DNA of 64,000 nucleotides from Roseinatronobacter sp. S2 (GTDB taxonomy: Bacteria; Pseudomonadota; Alphaproteobacteria; Rhodobacterales; Rhodobacteraceae): positions 2,848,001 to 2,912,000 of the forward strand of contig NZ_CP121113.1 of assembly GCF_029581395.1 (NCBI RefSeq), written 5' to 3'. Numbering within the stretch: position 1 is the stretch's first letter; every line of letters starts with the position of its first letter. Under the pieces are notes generated by a model. It made no database searches. It had not been told where the DNA came from and saw only the letters and a list, made by a program, of their open reading frames with translations. Position numbers and translations under genes: made by a program. Shown one piece after another: positions 27,817 through 35,724 of this stretch.

Positions 27817-27855
27817 TGTTGCGACATGGCAACACATCGTTGCCACCTAGCAACG
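27817..27855. promoter_or_regulatory. Two tandem palindromic operators
   Basis: TGTTGC-N6-GCAACA at 27817-27834 and CGTTGC-N6-GCAACG at 27838-27855. Both are perfect 6-6-6 dyads with centres 21 bp apart, so they lie on the same helix face. They sit 13-51 bp before the ATG of the first plus-strand gene, as expected for a repressor covering promoter and leader. Confidence 0.75.
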
Positions 27856-27867
27856 GAGTGACACGAC

Positions 27868-28125
27868 ATGACGACCACCTACACCATTCACCGCGCCTAC
27901 GACCACGGCGTCGCTGCAACCGCTTCGGGCGTCACCTTGCAATCGCGCGCCCAAGCGCTGGCCGAGGATGCCGAGAACCACGGGCGTCGGTTCTACGTCC
28001 ACAACGGCTCGGGCGTCTGCGCTGCTTTCCTCGTCAAGCCGCAAGGCGCCTTTGACCTGCTGCACGCCGACTACCGCCAGTTTGATCAGGCCGCGCGCGA
28101 ACGTCGCGAAGCCATCAACCTCTGA
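27868..28125 (+). CDS. Small hypothetical protein, first gene of plus-strand operon
   Basis: 85 residues, not recognised. Sequence MTTTYTIHRAYDHGVAAT... suggests a compact alpha/beta fold with a GRRFYVHNGSGVCAAF strand pair. Begins 12 bp after the tandem operators, so it is the gene they most directly control. Next gene starts 26 bp downstream, after a GAACAGGAGA ribosome site. Confidence 0.6.
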   Translation: MTTTYTIHRAYDHGVAATASGVTLQSRAQALAEDAENHGRRFYVHNGSGVCAAFLVKPQGAFDLLHADYRQFDQAARERREAINL

Positions 28126-28151
28126 GCGCACCCCGAACAGGAGAAACGACC

Positions 28152-28601
28152 ATGACGAAGACCCAGATCGCTGCCGAACTCGCCACCCTCGGGATCGTCC
28201 TCACCGCATCGCAGATCAAGAAGGCGTCGCTCGCGGACCTCCAAGCCCAACTCGACGCCGCCCGCAAGCCGAAAGCCGCCCGCAAGCCGCGCGCCCTGGG
28301 CCCGCACGTCTTCTGCAAGCCGTCGGGCGACCCGAAAGCCGTCCGCGCAGGTTCCAAGAAGCACATCCTGCTCGCCGCACTCGAGAAGGGCGCGAGCTTG
28401 GACGACCTGATGACTGCGACGGGCTGGCAGAAAGGCGTCGTGCAGTCAGCCTTCCAGTACGACGTGAAGATGACCGGGTTCGGCGTCGAGCGTCGCGCGG
28501 ACGGCCTCTACTACCTCATCTTCCCCAAGAACCTGAAAACCATCCCGGTCGCGACTCCCGACGTGTCGCGCACGGATGCGCTTGTCGCGGCTTGTCGCTG
28601 A
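28152..28601 (+). CDS. DUF3489-like small protein
   Basis: 149 residues. N-terminal helix (TKTQIAAELATLGIVLTASQIKKAS), a basic Ala/Lys-rich linker (ARKPKAARKPRA), then a winged-helix-like DUF3489 region (RAGSKKHILLAALEKGASLDDLMTATGWQKGVVQSAFQYDVK). Similar proteins occur on plasmids and phages of Rhodobacterales and are probably small DNA-binding proteins. It is second in the plus-strand operon. Confidence 0.65.
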   Translation: MTKTQIAAELATLGIVLTASQIKKASLADLQAQLDAARKPKAARKPRALGPHVFCKPSGDPKAVRAGSKKHILLAALEKGASLDDLMTATGWQKGVVQSAFQYDVKMTGFGVERRADGLYYLIFPKNLKTIPVATPDVSRTDALVAACR

Positions 28602-28625
28602 ACCCCCACCAACGGAGTACCTACC

Positions 28626-28892
28626 ATGACCCTTTCCGAATTGATCGCCACCCTCCAGGACCTCGCGAACGACTGCGACGGACACGACCCCGAGGTGCGC
28701 ATCGCGCAGCAACCGTCCTGGCCGTTCGAGTACCGTCTTTCTGAGGCGGTCCTCGTTGACCTTGACGCGGACGACCATGAACCCCCGCACCCCACGACGA
28801 CCTACGGCGAGCCTCGCCTCTTCGTCTACCTCGGTGAGGGTGGGCAAATTGGCTACCTGCCAGGCGCGGCGAAAGACGCGCTCGGCTGGTGA
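28626..28892 (+). CDS. Small acidic hypothetical protein
   Basis: 88 residues, rich in Asp/Glu and Pro, not recognised as a functional family. The pattern ELIATLQDLANDCDGHDPEVRIAQQPSWPFEYRLSEAVLVD resembles small phage/plasmid proteins annotated only as hypothetical. Preceded by an AACGGAGTACCTACC leader like those of its neighbours, and followed by a terminator at 28921, so it ends the operon. Confidence 0.6.
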   Translation: MTLSELIATLQDLANDCDGHDPEVRIAQQPSWPFEYRLSEAVLVDLDADDHEPPHPTTTYGEPRLFVYLGEGGQIGYLPGAAKDALGW

Positions 28893-28920
28893 TGTAGCCA
28901 CCCACGACGACCCGAAGACA

Positions 28921-28946
28921 GGGCCCGGCACTTGCCGGGCCCTTTC
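28921..28946 (+). terminator. Rho-independent terminator
   Basis: Hairpin with 8-bp arms GGGCCCGG/CCGGGCCC around CACTTG, then TTTC. It separates the three-gene unit from the gene at 28979. Confidence 0.75.
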
Positions 28947-28978
28947 GATTCCAGACCCCATCAACGGAGAACCACGCG

Positions 28979-29269
28979 ATGCTTGACGACTCAGACAACC
29001 TTTTCCTGAAATCCGACTTCCACTTCGCCGCGCGCATTGCGCAAAGCAGGATCGACGCAATCGACGCGAGCCCTCGGTTACACTGGGCCGTGACTGTCCA
29101 GGGCCTCGACGCGCCCTTGACGTTCGACACCCACCCCGATCATGCGCAGATCATCGCTGCCGCGCGTGACGCAGGCGTCTATGGCTTCGTGCGCGTGTTG
29201 CGTGTCGGGGTCGGTCAGAAGCGGCCCCGGCCTCTGCTGCTCATGCCGTGGCAGCGGGTCAGGTCCTGA
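28979..29269 (+). CDS. Hypothetical protein
   Basis: 96 residues, not recognised. A helical N-terminal half (MLDDSDNLFLKSDFHFAARIAQSRIDAIDA) is followed by two short beta segments (LHWAVTVQGLDAPLTF, YGFVRVLRVGVGQ). Leader CAACGGAGAACCACGCG matches the other plus-strand genes of the element. It is followed by a hairpin terminator shared with the convergent gene at 29328. Confidence 0.55.
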   Translation: MLDDSDNLFLKSDFHFAARIAQSRIDAIDASPRLHWAVTVQGLDAPLTFDTHPDHAQIIAAARDAGVYGFVRVLRVGVGQKRPRPLLLMPWQRVRS

Positions 29270-29296
29270 CGCGACCGAGAATTTGGACAACGTAGC

Positions 29297-29319
29297 GAGG
29301 CGGCCCTCGGGGCCGCCTC
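29297..29319. terminator. Bidirectional hairpin between convergent small genes
   Basis: GAGGCGGCCC/GGGGCCGCCTC stem with a 2-nt loop between the stop codons of the genes ending at 29269 (plus) and 29328 (minus). T tract is weak on both sides. Confidence 0.55.
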
Positions 29320-29327
29320 ATGTCGTT

Positions 29328-29567
29328 TCAGGACCTGATCTGCGCTTTGCGGTAGAAGTCGATAAGAGCGGAAAGGACGCTGTTGACCATTCGCAGGTCC
29401 TCAGGTTTGTTCAGCTCCGCCCAGCCCCACCCAGTCGCGTCCGTCACATCCGAGCCGTTACAGAACTCCCAGTTGCCTTCCGGGGTCTCGTCGAGGTAAT
29501 AGGTGGCGCCGTTGCAGATGTCAGTCAGAACGTCGACCGCGTCCTGTTCGATGACCAGTCTTCCCAT
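29328..29567 (-). CDS. Small hypothetical protein
   Basis: 79 residues, acidic and aromatic (EFCNGSDVTDATGWGWAELNKPED), not recognised. The start at 29567 is preceded by AAGGAGAACTACC, a strong ribosome site; a longer frame to 29600 lacks one. Upstream, 29568-29892 (325 bp) contains no gene; its only clear structure is the palindrome GCGTTTAAACGC at 29708-29719. Confidence 0.6.
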   Translation of the reverse strand: MGRLVIEQDAVDVLTDICNGATYYLDETPEGNWEFCNGSDVTDATGWGWAELNKPEDLRMVNSVLSALIDFYRKAQIRS

Positions 29568-29892
29568 GGTAGTTCTCCTTTGTTGCCGACCGCGCGCCAT
29601 TGCGCGGCGGCTAGGAGGAGAGAAAGGATGGCCGGGTGCTGTTTCATGAGCACCTTCTACCCCAGGGAATCACCGCGAGTCAAGGGCTAAGTATCTGTTA
29701 CCGCTCAGCGTTTAAACGCACGAGGTCCGCATCGCAGCAGCGCGTCGCTCGCTGGGGTGTCGTGCGCTGCCCCATCATGGAAGGCGCGACCAGGTGCTCC
29801 CCCAGCGCTCGCGCAGCTCTCTTGGGGCTCTTGGCGTCGGCTCGTGTTGTCATGCGTGGAACCGCTGAACGCTTACCAGCGATCTGCGGTTC

Positions 29893-30624
29893 TTACCCCC
29901 AATATCCCGCAAGCTGGGCGGTCTCGAACCGCGCGGGCTGGAAGTGCGTCTCGCCGATCAGGGCCAGGGTGAGCGCCGAGAACCTGTCTGCGTGATGCCC
30001 ACGCCCCCCAGCCTTGAGGGTCAGGTTGCCCGCCGACGTTTCTGCGTACTCGACCGACTGGATTTCCGACATAAGGGCCTGCTTTTCACGTTCGGGCAGA
30101 CCGCCTGCGATGCGCAGTGTTCCGTTCTGGAGGCAGACGGCTGCGTTCTCGAACAGGACCTGCTTGCTGACGCGCGCGAGGTTCCCCTTCCTGCTGAACG
30201 TCGCGCCCGCAGTGATCGACACGGACAGGGCCGGTATCTTGGCCGCATGGAACATGGAGGTCAGGGGCGCGCCGAGGCCCGTCGCGTCAAAGGTAAGGTG
30301 CCAGTTCTTGAGCTTTTGCAGCTTCTGGCCGACCCATTCGACCACGTCGGTGGCCTCGTCCAGCCGCGCCGTCTCGCTGTAGACGACGACGTAGTCAGGC
30401 GGCGTCAGGGCCTGCTGCCACCCGCGACCCGTCATGTAGGGCCTCGACTCCGCCCGGATGATCACGAGCGCCGACGGGTCATCCCCACGGCCCCCAACGT
30501 CGAGGCCGACGGCGAGCCGCCTGAACCCGATCTTCTGGTGCCCAGCGCCTGCGGGGTCTGCGTTGGTAGGCAGGACGAGTCGCCCGCCGTCGAGTTCAAC
30601 AAGTTCGCCTGGAATCACAGACAC
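29893..30624 (-). CDS. Phage terminase large subunit, nuclease cistron
   Basis: 243 residues corresponding to the C-terminal RNase H-like nuclease of TerL: GLDVGGRGDDPSALVII (first acidic residue D42) and a late acidic segment GGRGHHADRFSA. The start is GTG at 30624, preceded by GGAGGA with 6-nt spacing, inside the last codons of the ATPase cistron. So nuclease and ATPase are made as separate chains. It would cut packaged DNA at headful or cos sites. Confidence 0.85.
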   Translation of the reverse strand: MSVIPGELVELDGGRLVLPTNADPAGAGHQKIGFRRLAVGLDVGGRGDDPSALVIIRAESRPYMTGRGWQQALTPPDYVVVYSETARLDEATDVVEWVGQKLQKLKNWHLTFDATGLGAPLTSMFHAAKIPALSVSITAGATFSRKGNLARVSKQVLFENAAVCLQNGTLRIAGGLPEREKQALMSEIQSVEYAETSAGNLTLKAGGRGHHADRFSALTLALIGETHFQPARFETAQLAGYWG

Positions 30625-31400
30625 AGCGCTTCCTCCGTGTTGTTCATGCTCTGCTCCAGGACTTTCCAGGACAGAAGCGACTCGCCCGAACCGACCCACT
30701 CGCACAGGTGCTCGCGGCGGAATTTCATGTCAGGCATGGTGCGGCGGTCGAACTCGATCTGTTCCAGCCGTTCGGGCCTGTTCGTTTCCATCGAGACGGC
30801 CTTGATCCGTCGCACGTCGGCCTGGGATTCCCAGGTCTCATAGAAGTAGCCTGTTCGCGTCCCGTTCGGGGTGGACAGGAGCAGGATGCGCCCCGTGCTC
30901 TTGCGCATCGGAAAGAATGCAAGCAGGGCCTCGTCAGGGGTGATGAAACATGCCTCGTCCCCGAGGATCGTGTCCGCCGTCATACCCCGCGCCTGATCCG
31001 TAGCCGGGACCACGACGATTCTGCCCCCATGTCGCGGGTGTGCTTCCAGTTCGGTCTGTGTCTGGCGCACGATGGGCGGACAGAACGGGTCCGCGTGCTT
31101 GAAGGCAAGGATGCGACGGAAAAGCTCCGTCGATTGGCGCAGTGACGGCGCGGTCAGAACGACCGTCTTGCCCTTTGAGAAATCATCATAGGCTAGGCAG
31201 CCGCAGGTCGTGCTCTTTCCCGACTGCCGCCCGACGAGGGTCAGGACGAGCTTGTCCGTCTCGTTCTGGATAGGGTCTGTGCGCAGCAGGCGCTCTTGCC
31301 ACGGGTCAGGTTCCCCGATGACCGACCGAAACCGCTGGACAGGGTCCAGTGCGACCGTGATGCCGCTCAGAAAGTCGCGAACGTCGGGGGAGAAGCTCAC
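30615..31400 (-). CDS. Phage terminase large subunit, ATPase cistron
   Basis: 261 residues ending in a normal stop. Walker A GRQSGKST (57-64), Walker B ILGDEA (D148, E149) and the coupling motif LLLSTPNGTRTGYFYE identify the packaging motor ATPase. Usual TerL proteins are 450-600 residues with the nuclease on the same chain; here the nuclease follows as a separate overlapping cistron. Its ATG overlaps the TerS stop by 4 bp. Confidence 0.9.
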   Translation of the reverse strand: MSFSPDVRDFLSGITVALDPVQRFRSVIGEPDPWQERLLRTDPIQNETDKLVLTLVGRQSGKSTTCGCLAYDDFSKGKTVVLTAPSLRQSTELFRRILAFKHADPFCPPIVRQTQTELEAHPRHGGRIVVVPATDQARGMTADTILGDEACFITPDEALLAFFPMRKSTGRILLLSTPNGTRTGYFYETWESQADVRRIKAVSMETNRPERLEQIEFDRRTMPDMKFRREHLCEWVGSGESLLSWKVLEQSMNNTEEALCL

Positions 31401-31975
31401 CGCGCAAGGCTCCTCGGTTCGATCACCTTGAGGTGCCCCATGCGCTCCAGGAAGTCGGCTTTCGCCTCGGGGTGGCGGTCGAGCACCTCGATCATGACGC
31501 GACGCAGTTCCAGGAAGGCGGGGCTCTCGTGCAAGGCGAAGTGCACCTCCACCTTGCGCGACAGCTTGCCTTGGAGGTCAGCCAGCGCCAGGAGCGATTG
31601 CCGCAGTTCCTTGAGGGTCCCGAGTTGCAAGACCCGGTCTTCGTCGCCCTTCGCGTCGGACAGTAGGGTCTTGAGTTCGCGCAGCAGCCATTTCACGTCC
31701 TGCTGCACGTCGTCACCGAGTTCGTTGACGACCTCGGCGTTCTGGATCGCGGCTTTGACTTTGGCCTCGTGGTAGTGCTTCGCCAGGATTTCCAGGCGTT
31801 CTTCTTCCGTGACCCGCGACATGTAGCGACCGACCGTTGTCTCGGAAATCTTCAACTCCCGCGCGACCCCGGTCATTGTCATCCGGCCGAGGACGACCGC
31901 CGCGACCAACTTGTCGCGGCGGGCCTTCGGAAGCTGGTCGATGACCGTCTTCCCGGCTGGGGTGTTCGGGGCCAT
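31397..31975 (-). CDS. Phage terminase small subunit-like protein
   Basis: 192 residues. N-terminal helix-turn-helix (LVAAVVLGRMTMTGVARELKISETTVGRYMSRV) would recognise the packaging site, followed by long helices for oligomerisation and motor contact. Position directly before the TerL ATPase with ATGA overlap supports the call. The stop of the preceding gene shares a base with its ATG (TGATG). Confidence 0.75.
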   Translation of the reverse strand: MAPNTPAGKTVIDQLPKARRDKLVAAVVLGRMTMTGVARELKISETTVGRYMSRVTEEERLEILAKHYHEAKVKAAIQNAEVVNELGDDVQQDVKWLLRELKTLLSDAKGDEDRVLQLGTLKELRQSLLALADLQGKLSRKVEVHFALHESPAFLELRRVMIEVLDRHPEAKADFLERMGHLKVIEPRSLAR

Positions 31976-32361
31976 CAGTCAGCGATGATTTCGAGGGGGA
32001 TGCCCAGGCGCTCGGCCTCAGCTTTCGCCGCCCGATACGACTGCACGTCGCGCGCGTCGGATTTCTTCAAGCGGACAGACGTCGGCCCGCCCGACTTGGG
32101 CTGGAAGGTCCCGTCCTTGTCGAGCCGGGCGCGCTGCTGGCTGTCTGCTGCCGCGACCAGGCGGTCGAGGGCGTCGAGTTCGCGGGTCTTCGCCAGCTTG
32201 TCCAGCAACTCGTCGTTCTTCTTGAGGACGCCGCCAATCTGCTCTTCGACCTGTTTTTGAAGGGCAGGCAGGATGGCCTCGGCCACTTTCGGGCCCAGGG
32301 CAGCGATCAGGGCGGCTGCTTGCTTGTCGTTGTCGTTCTCGGTGGTCATGCGTGTCTCCAT
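31975..32361 (-). CDS. Hypothetical coiled-coil protein upstream of TerS
   Basis: 128 residues, highly charged and helical (AILPALQKQVEEQIGGVLKKNDELLDKLAKTRELDALDRLVAAAD), then a short basic segment KSGGPTSVRLKKSDARDVQSYRAAKAEAERLG. Not recognised; could be a scaffold or packaging accessory by position. TGATG coupling to TerS. Two ATGs lie close together at the start (METRMTTE). Confidence 0.6.
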   Translation of the reverse strand: METRMTTENDNDKQAAALIAALGPKVAEAILPALQKQVEEQIGGVLKKNDELLDKLAKTRELDALDRLVAAADSQQRARLDKDGTFQPKSGGPTSVRLKKSDARDVQSYRAAKAEAERLGIPLEIIAD

Positions 32362-32369
32362 CGTGACAG

Positions 32370-32395
32370 AAAAGAGCGGGCCCTTTCAGGCCCGC
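32370..32395 (-). terminator. Terminator between wHTH gene and packaging genes
   Basis: On the minus strand GCGGGCC-TGAAAG-GGCCCGC is followed by TCTTTTCTG. It separates the upstream wHTH/portal transcript from the coiled-coil/TerS/TerL unit, which would then need its own promoter. Confidence 0.6.
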
Positions 32396-32468
32396 CCTTG
32401 GTTGCGTTTTCCATCACACAAAGGAGCAAAGGCCTAACCCCGCGACGTGATCATGGACGCCTGCCGCG

Positions 32469-33185
32469 TCACGCCGCAACGCTGGATTGAGGTACTTTAA
32501 GCCTCCACCTCGTGTCGTCGCGTTCGATCATACGCCGCGCTTCGAGCGACCGCAGGAGGTTCAGGATTCGGTCCTGGCCGACGTCCCCATCTAGGGCGAA
32601 GACGAGCTCCCGGACGGTGAGCGCGTCGGCATGCAACGCGTCCAGGAGCCGCTTTTCTGCGGACGGTGGGGCGGGCGGTTTCTTTGGCTTTGGGGCGGGT
32701 GGCGGCCCGAGAAGATCGACACCTGCGCGACACCACTCGCCCCGTCGCACGCGACGGACGAGGCCCTTGTCTTTCAGGTGGTGCAGTCGGGCGTTGACCA
32801 CGCAAGACGACAGCTTGAGGTGGCGCGCGAGTTGCATGGACGTTGTCACGTCGTCATGGGGCATCGCGTCCAGGATAGCGAGCCAAGAGGACCCGCTCGC
32901 CTCGTCGCGTTTAAACGGGCGCTCCGGGGCAGGATTGCGGAACCGCGGCCTCAGTCGGGTGAGTACGGCTTCCTCGTCGAGCCCCAGAGCGTCCAGGAGA
33001 TCACGGCGGGACTGCGCCCACGGCCCCCGAGGCTGCAAGAAGAACTCGTGCGCCTCGAACGCGACCACGTCGTCTGGGTCGCCCAGATCGTCGATTGCGC
33101 GCTGCAACACGGCGACGAGGAGGCCCACTTCTTTGCTCGTGATCTCGGGTCGGAAACAGGTCGGGTCTGTTCCGGGTCTTGCCAT
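32469..33185 (-). CDS. Protein with two winged-helix-like regions
   Basis: 238 residues. A wHTH-like segment (TTSMQLARHLKLSSCVVNARLHHLKDKGLVRRVRRGEW) lies around residues 115-150; after a Pro-rich linker (LLGPPPAPKPKKPPAPPS) a second one (LTVRELVFALDGDVGQDRILNLLRSLEARRMIERDDTRWRL) closes the protein. N-terminal third is helical and unassigned. Stop codon region adjoins the portal gene (3-bp gap). Likely a DNA-binding regulator or packaging factor; not a known family to me. It contains one of three GTTTAAAC palindromes in the element. Confidence 0.6.
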   Translation of the reverse strand: MARPGTDPTCFRPEITSKEVGLLVAVLQRAIDDLGDPDDVVAFEAHEFFLQPRGPWAQSRRDLLDALGLDEEAVLTRLRPRFRNPAPERPFKRDEASGSSWLAILDAMPHDDVTTSMQLARHLKLSSCVVNARLHHLKDKGLVRRVRRGEWCRAGVDLLGPPPAPKPKKPPAPPSAEKRLLDALHADALTVRELVFALDGDVGQDRILNLLRSLEARRMIERDDTRWRLKVPQSSVAA

Positions 33186-33188
33186 CGT

Positions 33189-34562
33189 CTACCTCGTCGC
33201 GTTTTGGAACAACTGCTGGACGACGCCCATCTCGCCGCCTTCCTCCTCGATCAGGGCCATTTCTTCCTCGACTGGGCGGTCGATCACCTCGCCCTTGCGC
33301 AGCTTCTCGATGAAGGACTCCCGCGACATTGCGCCCGCGTTGACAGCGGCCAGGAGTGCCGTGACAAGCTGGGGCGTGATGGTCGTGGAAACCAGGTCCT
33401 TGTTGAACTCGACGATGACCTCGCCAGGCTGGACCCAATCCGCGGCCCAGGTCAGAAGCGTCCGGACACCGGCCTCCATCGTGTTGATCGACGATTGCAG
33501 GGTGGCCGTGTCGTTTGCCATGCGCAGCGAGGCGGTTTCCGCCGCCTCGCTGCGACGGACGCCAGACAGGATCATGGTCGCGCCCAGGGAGTTCATGCGC
33601 GACTCTTTGTCCTGCATCGCACGACGCAGGCTCTCGTGGGCGTCCGACGGGGCGGACAGGAAGAACGCCGTCGTACCTTCGGGCAGCATCCAGAGCGACG
33701 CGGGCCCGATGGCTTGCGGCCTCTGGTCCTCGTTGAGGGAACCCGTGATCACGGGAGTCGGCATCGCGGACAGCCAGAGGGCGTGCTCGAGGTTCGCGCT
33801 GTTCTCCCAATGCGCGACGTTGACGTCCACGAGGTCGAGCATGGGCGGTTTCTCTGTGTCAGGCTCCAGGTTGTAGGGCCCGAAGATCACAGCCGGGATG
33901 TAGAACAGGGGCCCGCCACGGACGGTCGGGATGATCTCCTCGTCCACCTGGGATTCTTGCGCGTCCCCGTCGCGCCCGATTGCGACGTGGTACCGACGGA
34001 TGGTCAGGGCCGGTTCCAGTGTCATGACCAGGTGTTGTTCGTAGCCGGTGTCTTCCAGGTCCTCGTTGTCTTCATGCAAGCGCAGGTAGGTCAGTCGGCG
34101 AACCCCGTTGACGAGCCCCATGCTCCAATCCAGGATCGACTCCGCGTTGAAGTAGGACAGGTGCGGCGTGCTCGTGGGCGTCGTGCCTGTCACGGGGAAG
34201 TCGAGGACGGCGGCGCAGCGCCCAACGGACAGAATCTCGCGCAGGATGTCCGTAGACAGAACTTCCATCGAGCGCCCGTCGAACGAGGCATTCTGGAGCA
34301 TCGGTTCGAGCCGGGGCGGGACCTTGAACTTCGGGTCCTTGCGGAAGGCGAGGCCGAGCATGGTGCGGAGTGTCGTGTCGGCGACGGGGAAGAAGTGCGC
34401 GCCTTTCAGGTACTGGAGCCACTCGTCGGTGGTCAGGCCCTTCGGTCGGCGCAGGTAGAGCGACGCGTTCGCGCGCATCGCGTCCTGGCCGTCGAGGGCG
34501 TGCCGGATGCGGTCGTACTGAGCGCGGCGGCGCTGGTAGGTGCGGTGGTGGATTCGAGTCAA
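33189..34562 (-). CDS. Phage portal protein (DUF4055)
   Basis: 457 residues resembling the DUF4055 portal family: RRAQYDRIRHALDGQDAMRANASLYLRRPKG at the N-terminus, AVLDFPVTG and YFNAESILDWS in the middle, and LAAVNAGAMSRESFIEKLRKGEVI near the end. The portal ring is the DNA gate of the capsid and docking site of terminase. Start is TTG at 34562 after a strong CAGGAGGCAAACC site; a longer ATG frame to 34643 has none. Gene order portal-before-terminase is the reverse of the common one. Confidence 0.85.
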   Translation of the reverse strand: MTRIHHRTYQRRRAQYDRIRHALDGQDAMRANASLYLRRPKGLTTDEWLQYLKGAHFFPVADTTLRTMLGLAFRKDPKFKVPPRLEPMLQNASFDGRSMEVLSTDILREILSVGRCAAVLDFPVTGTTPTSTPHLSYFNAESILDWSMGLVNGVRRLTYLRLHEDNEDLEDTGYEQHLVMTLEPALTIRRYHVAIGRDGDAQESQVDEEIIPTVRGGPLFYIPAVIFGPYNLEPDTEKPPMLDLVDVNVAHWENSANLEHALWLSAMPTPVITGSLNEDQRPQAIGPASLWMLPEGTTAFFLSAPSDAHESLRRAMQDKESRMNSLGATMILSGVRRSEAAETASLRMANDTATLQSSINTMEAGVRTLLTWAADWVQPGEVIVEFNKDLVSTTITPQLVTALLAAVNAGAMSRESFIEKLRKGEVIDRPVEEEMALIEEEGGEMGVVQQLFQNATR

Positions 34563-34581
34563 GGTTTGCCTCCTGGGTGTT

Positions 34582-34627
34582 GACGGCCTCGGGGTCTTGA
34601 GGAGGAAGGCGCGCCCCCGAGGCCGTC
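34582..34627. repeat. Long inverted repeat before the portal gene
   Basis: Perfect 13-bp arms GACGGCCTCGGGG (34582-34594) and its complement (34615-34627) around 20 nt. It lies between the HNH gene and the portal start, so it could be a terminator/attenuator; no T run follows. Confidence 0.6.
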
Positions 34628-34653
34628 GGTGCCCAGCGCGCATGATATGCGTA

Positions 34654-35688
34654 TCAGGGCACGGGAGGGCTTCCGACCGGCATAATCAGGTGGCGGTCGG
34701 AAAGTGAGGTAGCGTATTCCGCCGCCATCCACTCAGCGACGAGTTCGAGTTCCCACGGCGTCGCGTTCCGTTTGAGGCGGTTTGCTAACCATGAGACAAC
34801 TAGCACGTTGTCGCGAACGTAACCTCGGCGGGAGTCGATCCGGTCAGGGGAAGGAGTTGCGTCATGGTTTTCTTTGAATGAGTAGTCGAACTTCAAGCCC
34901 AAGATCGGGCAGCGATCCGGCCACGCGATATCCGCAGGAACGAAGGTGTCTACTTCGTGGACCTTTGCAGCTTTTGCGGCTCCGAACCGTCTGTGCATGA
35001 GAAAGCGGCGGGGGTCGCAGCCGTAATAGCCTTCTCCTAGCCCGTCGATCCAATTAGGCATTGGGTGGCGCTTCTCGTTCGCGCGAGCGTCTTCCAAGAT
35101 TGCGCGAAGGGGCCGCGCATAGAAGTCGGCTATCTTCCCGAAGACCTCAGGATCTGTGCAGTTGCTTTTCAACGTGTTGCAGCGTTTGCAGATGACCCGC
35201 GCGGTGTCCGGCGTCAGGTCGCAGTTGAGACCGAAAAGATGATCGAGGTTGGGCGGACGATCTCCGCCAATCTTCATTGTCGAGTAGCAACACGGACAGG
35301 AGTGCCCAGTTGCTTCATACGCGCTGACCACCCACTCGGGAGTAATCGTGACCTTGCCCTGCGTTCGATTCTGTGCGCTTTCTATGGCCCTCTCGGCCCA
35401 GCCCATTGAAGGAAACGCCAGATGCGTGGCGGCTCTGAAGCCGTTGCCGGTGTGCGTCCTACTGAAGCTAGCGTCTGCTTTCTCGCGACTTAACTCGAGA
35501 GTGCACGCGGGGCAATTTTTGGGTCCACTAGCGGCGATACCGCGCGGGACCCAGTGTCCTCGACTACAGGGGAAGTTTGACACGCATGTGGTTTGACCGC
35601 GTGCGACGGCTTCCTTTGCTGAAATGGGTGTTCCTATGCGAAACTTCGGAACAGGGCGCACGACGCGCCGGACGTAGTTGGTGCTCAT
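34654..35688 (-). CDS. HNH-type endonuclease-like protein
   Basis: About 344 residues. A zinc-rich HNH-like core lies in the middle (CPCCYSTMKIGGDRPPNLDHLF...ARVICKRCNTLKSN) and a second nuclease-like segment near the C-terminus (CPILGLKFDYSF...SPDRIDSRRGYVRDNVLVVS). N-terminal CSRGHWVPR...NCPAC adds another zinc knuckle. HNH genes next to terminase often serve packaging, but free-standing homing enzymes look similar. Start uncertain (ATG 35688 or 35724, neither with a good ribosome site). Composition is more AT-rich than its neighbours. Confidence 0.7.
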   Translation of the reverse strand: MSTNYVRRVVRPVPKFRIGTPISAKEAVARGQTTCVSNFPCSRGHWVPRGIAASGPKNCPACTLELSREKADASFSRTHTGNGFRAATHLAFPSMGWAERAIESAQNRTQGKVTITPEWVVSAYEATGHSCPCCYSTMKIGGDRPPNLDHLFGLNCDLTPDTARVICKRCNTLKSNCTDPEVFGKIADFYARPLRAILEDARANEKRHPMPNWIDGLGEGYYGCDPRRFLMHRRFGAAKAAKVHEVDTFVPADIAWPDRCPILGLKFDYSFKENHDATPSPDRIDSRRGYVRDNVLVVSWLANRLKRNATPWELELVAEWMAAEYATSLSDRHLIMPVGSPPVP

Positions 35689-35724
35689 GTTCAAGTTGCT
35701 CGCTTCGTGTGCTTGCTCGATCAT

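Noticed and set aside
30615..30705. Terminase split considered as a sequencing frameshift
   Set aside because: A GGAGGA site with correct spacing and a GTG start sits exactly at the junction, favouring a natural two-cistron arrangement, though homologues are needed for proof.
32631..34583. 650-codon plus-strand frame opposite the portal gene
   Set aside because: It is the antisense shadow of the portal and wHTH genes, very rich in Arg/His/Gly, with no domain.
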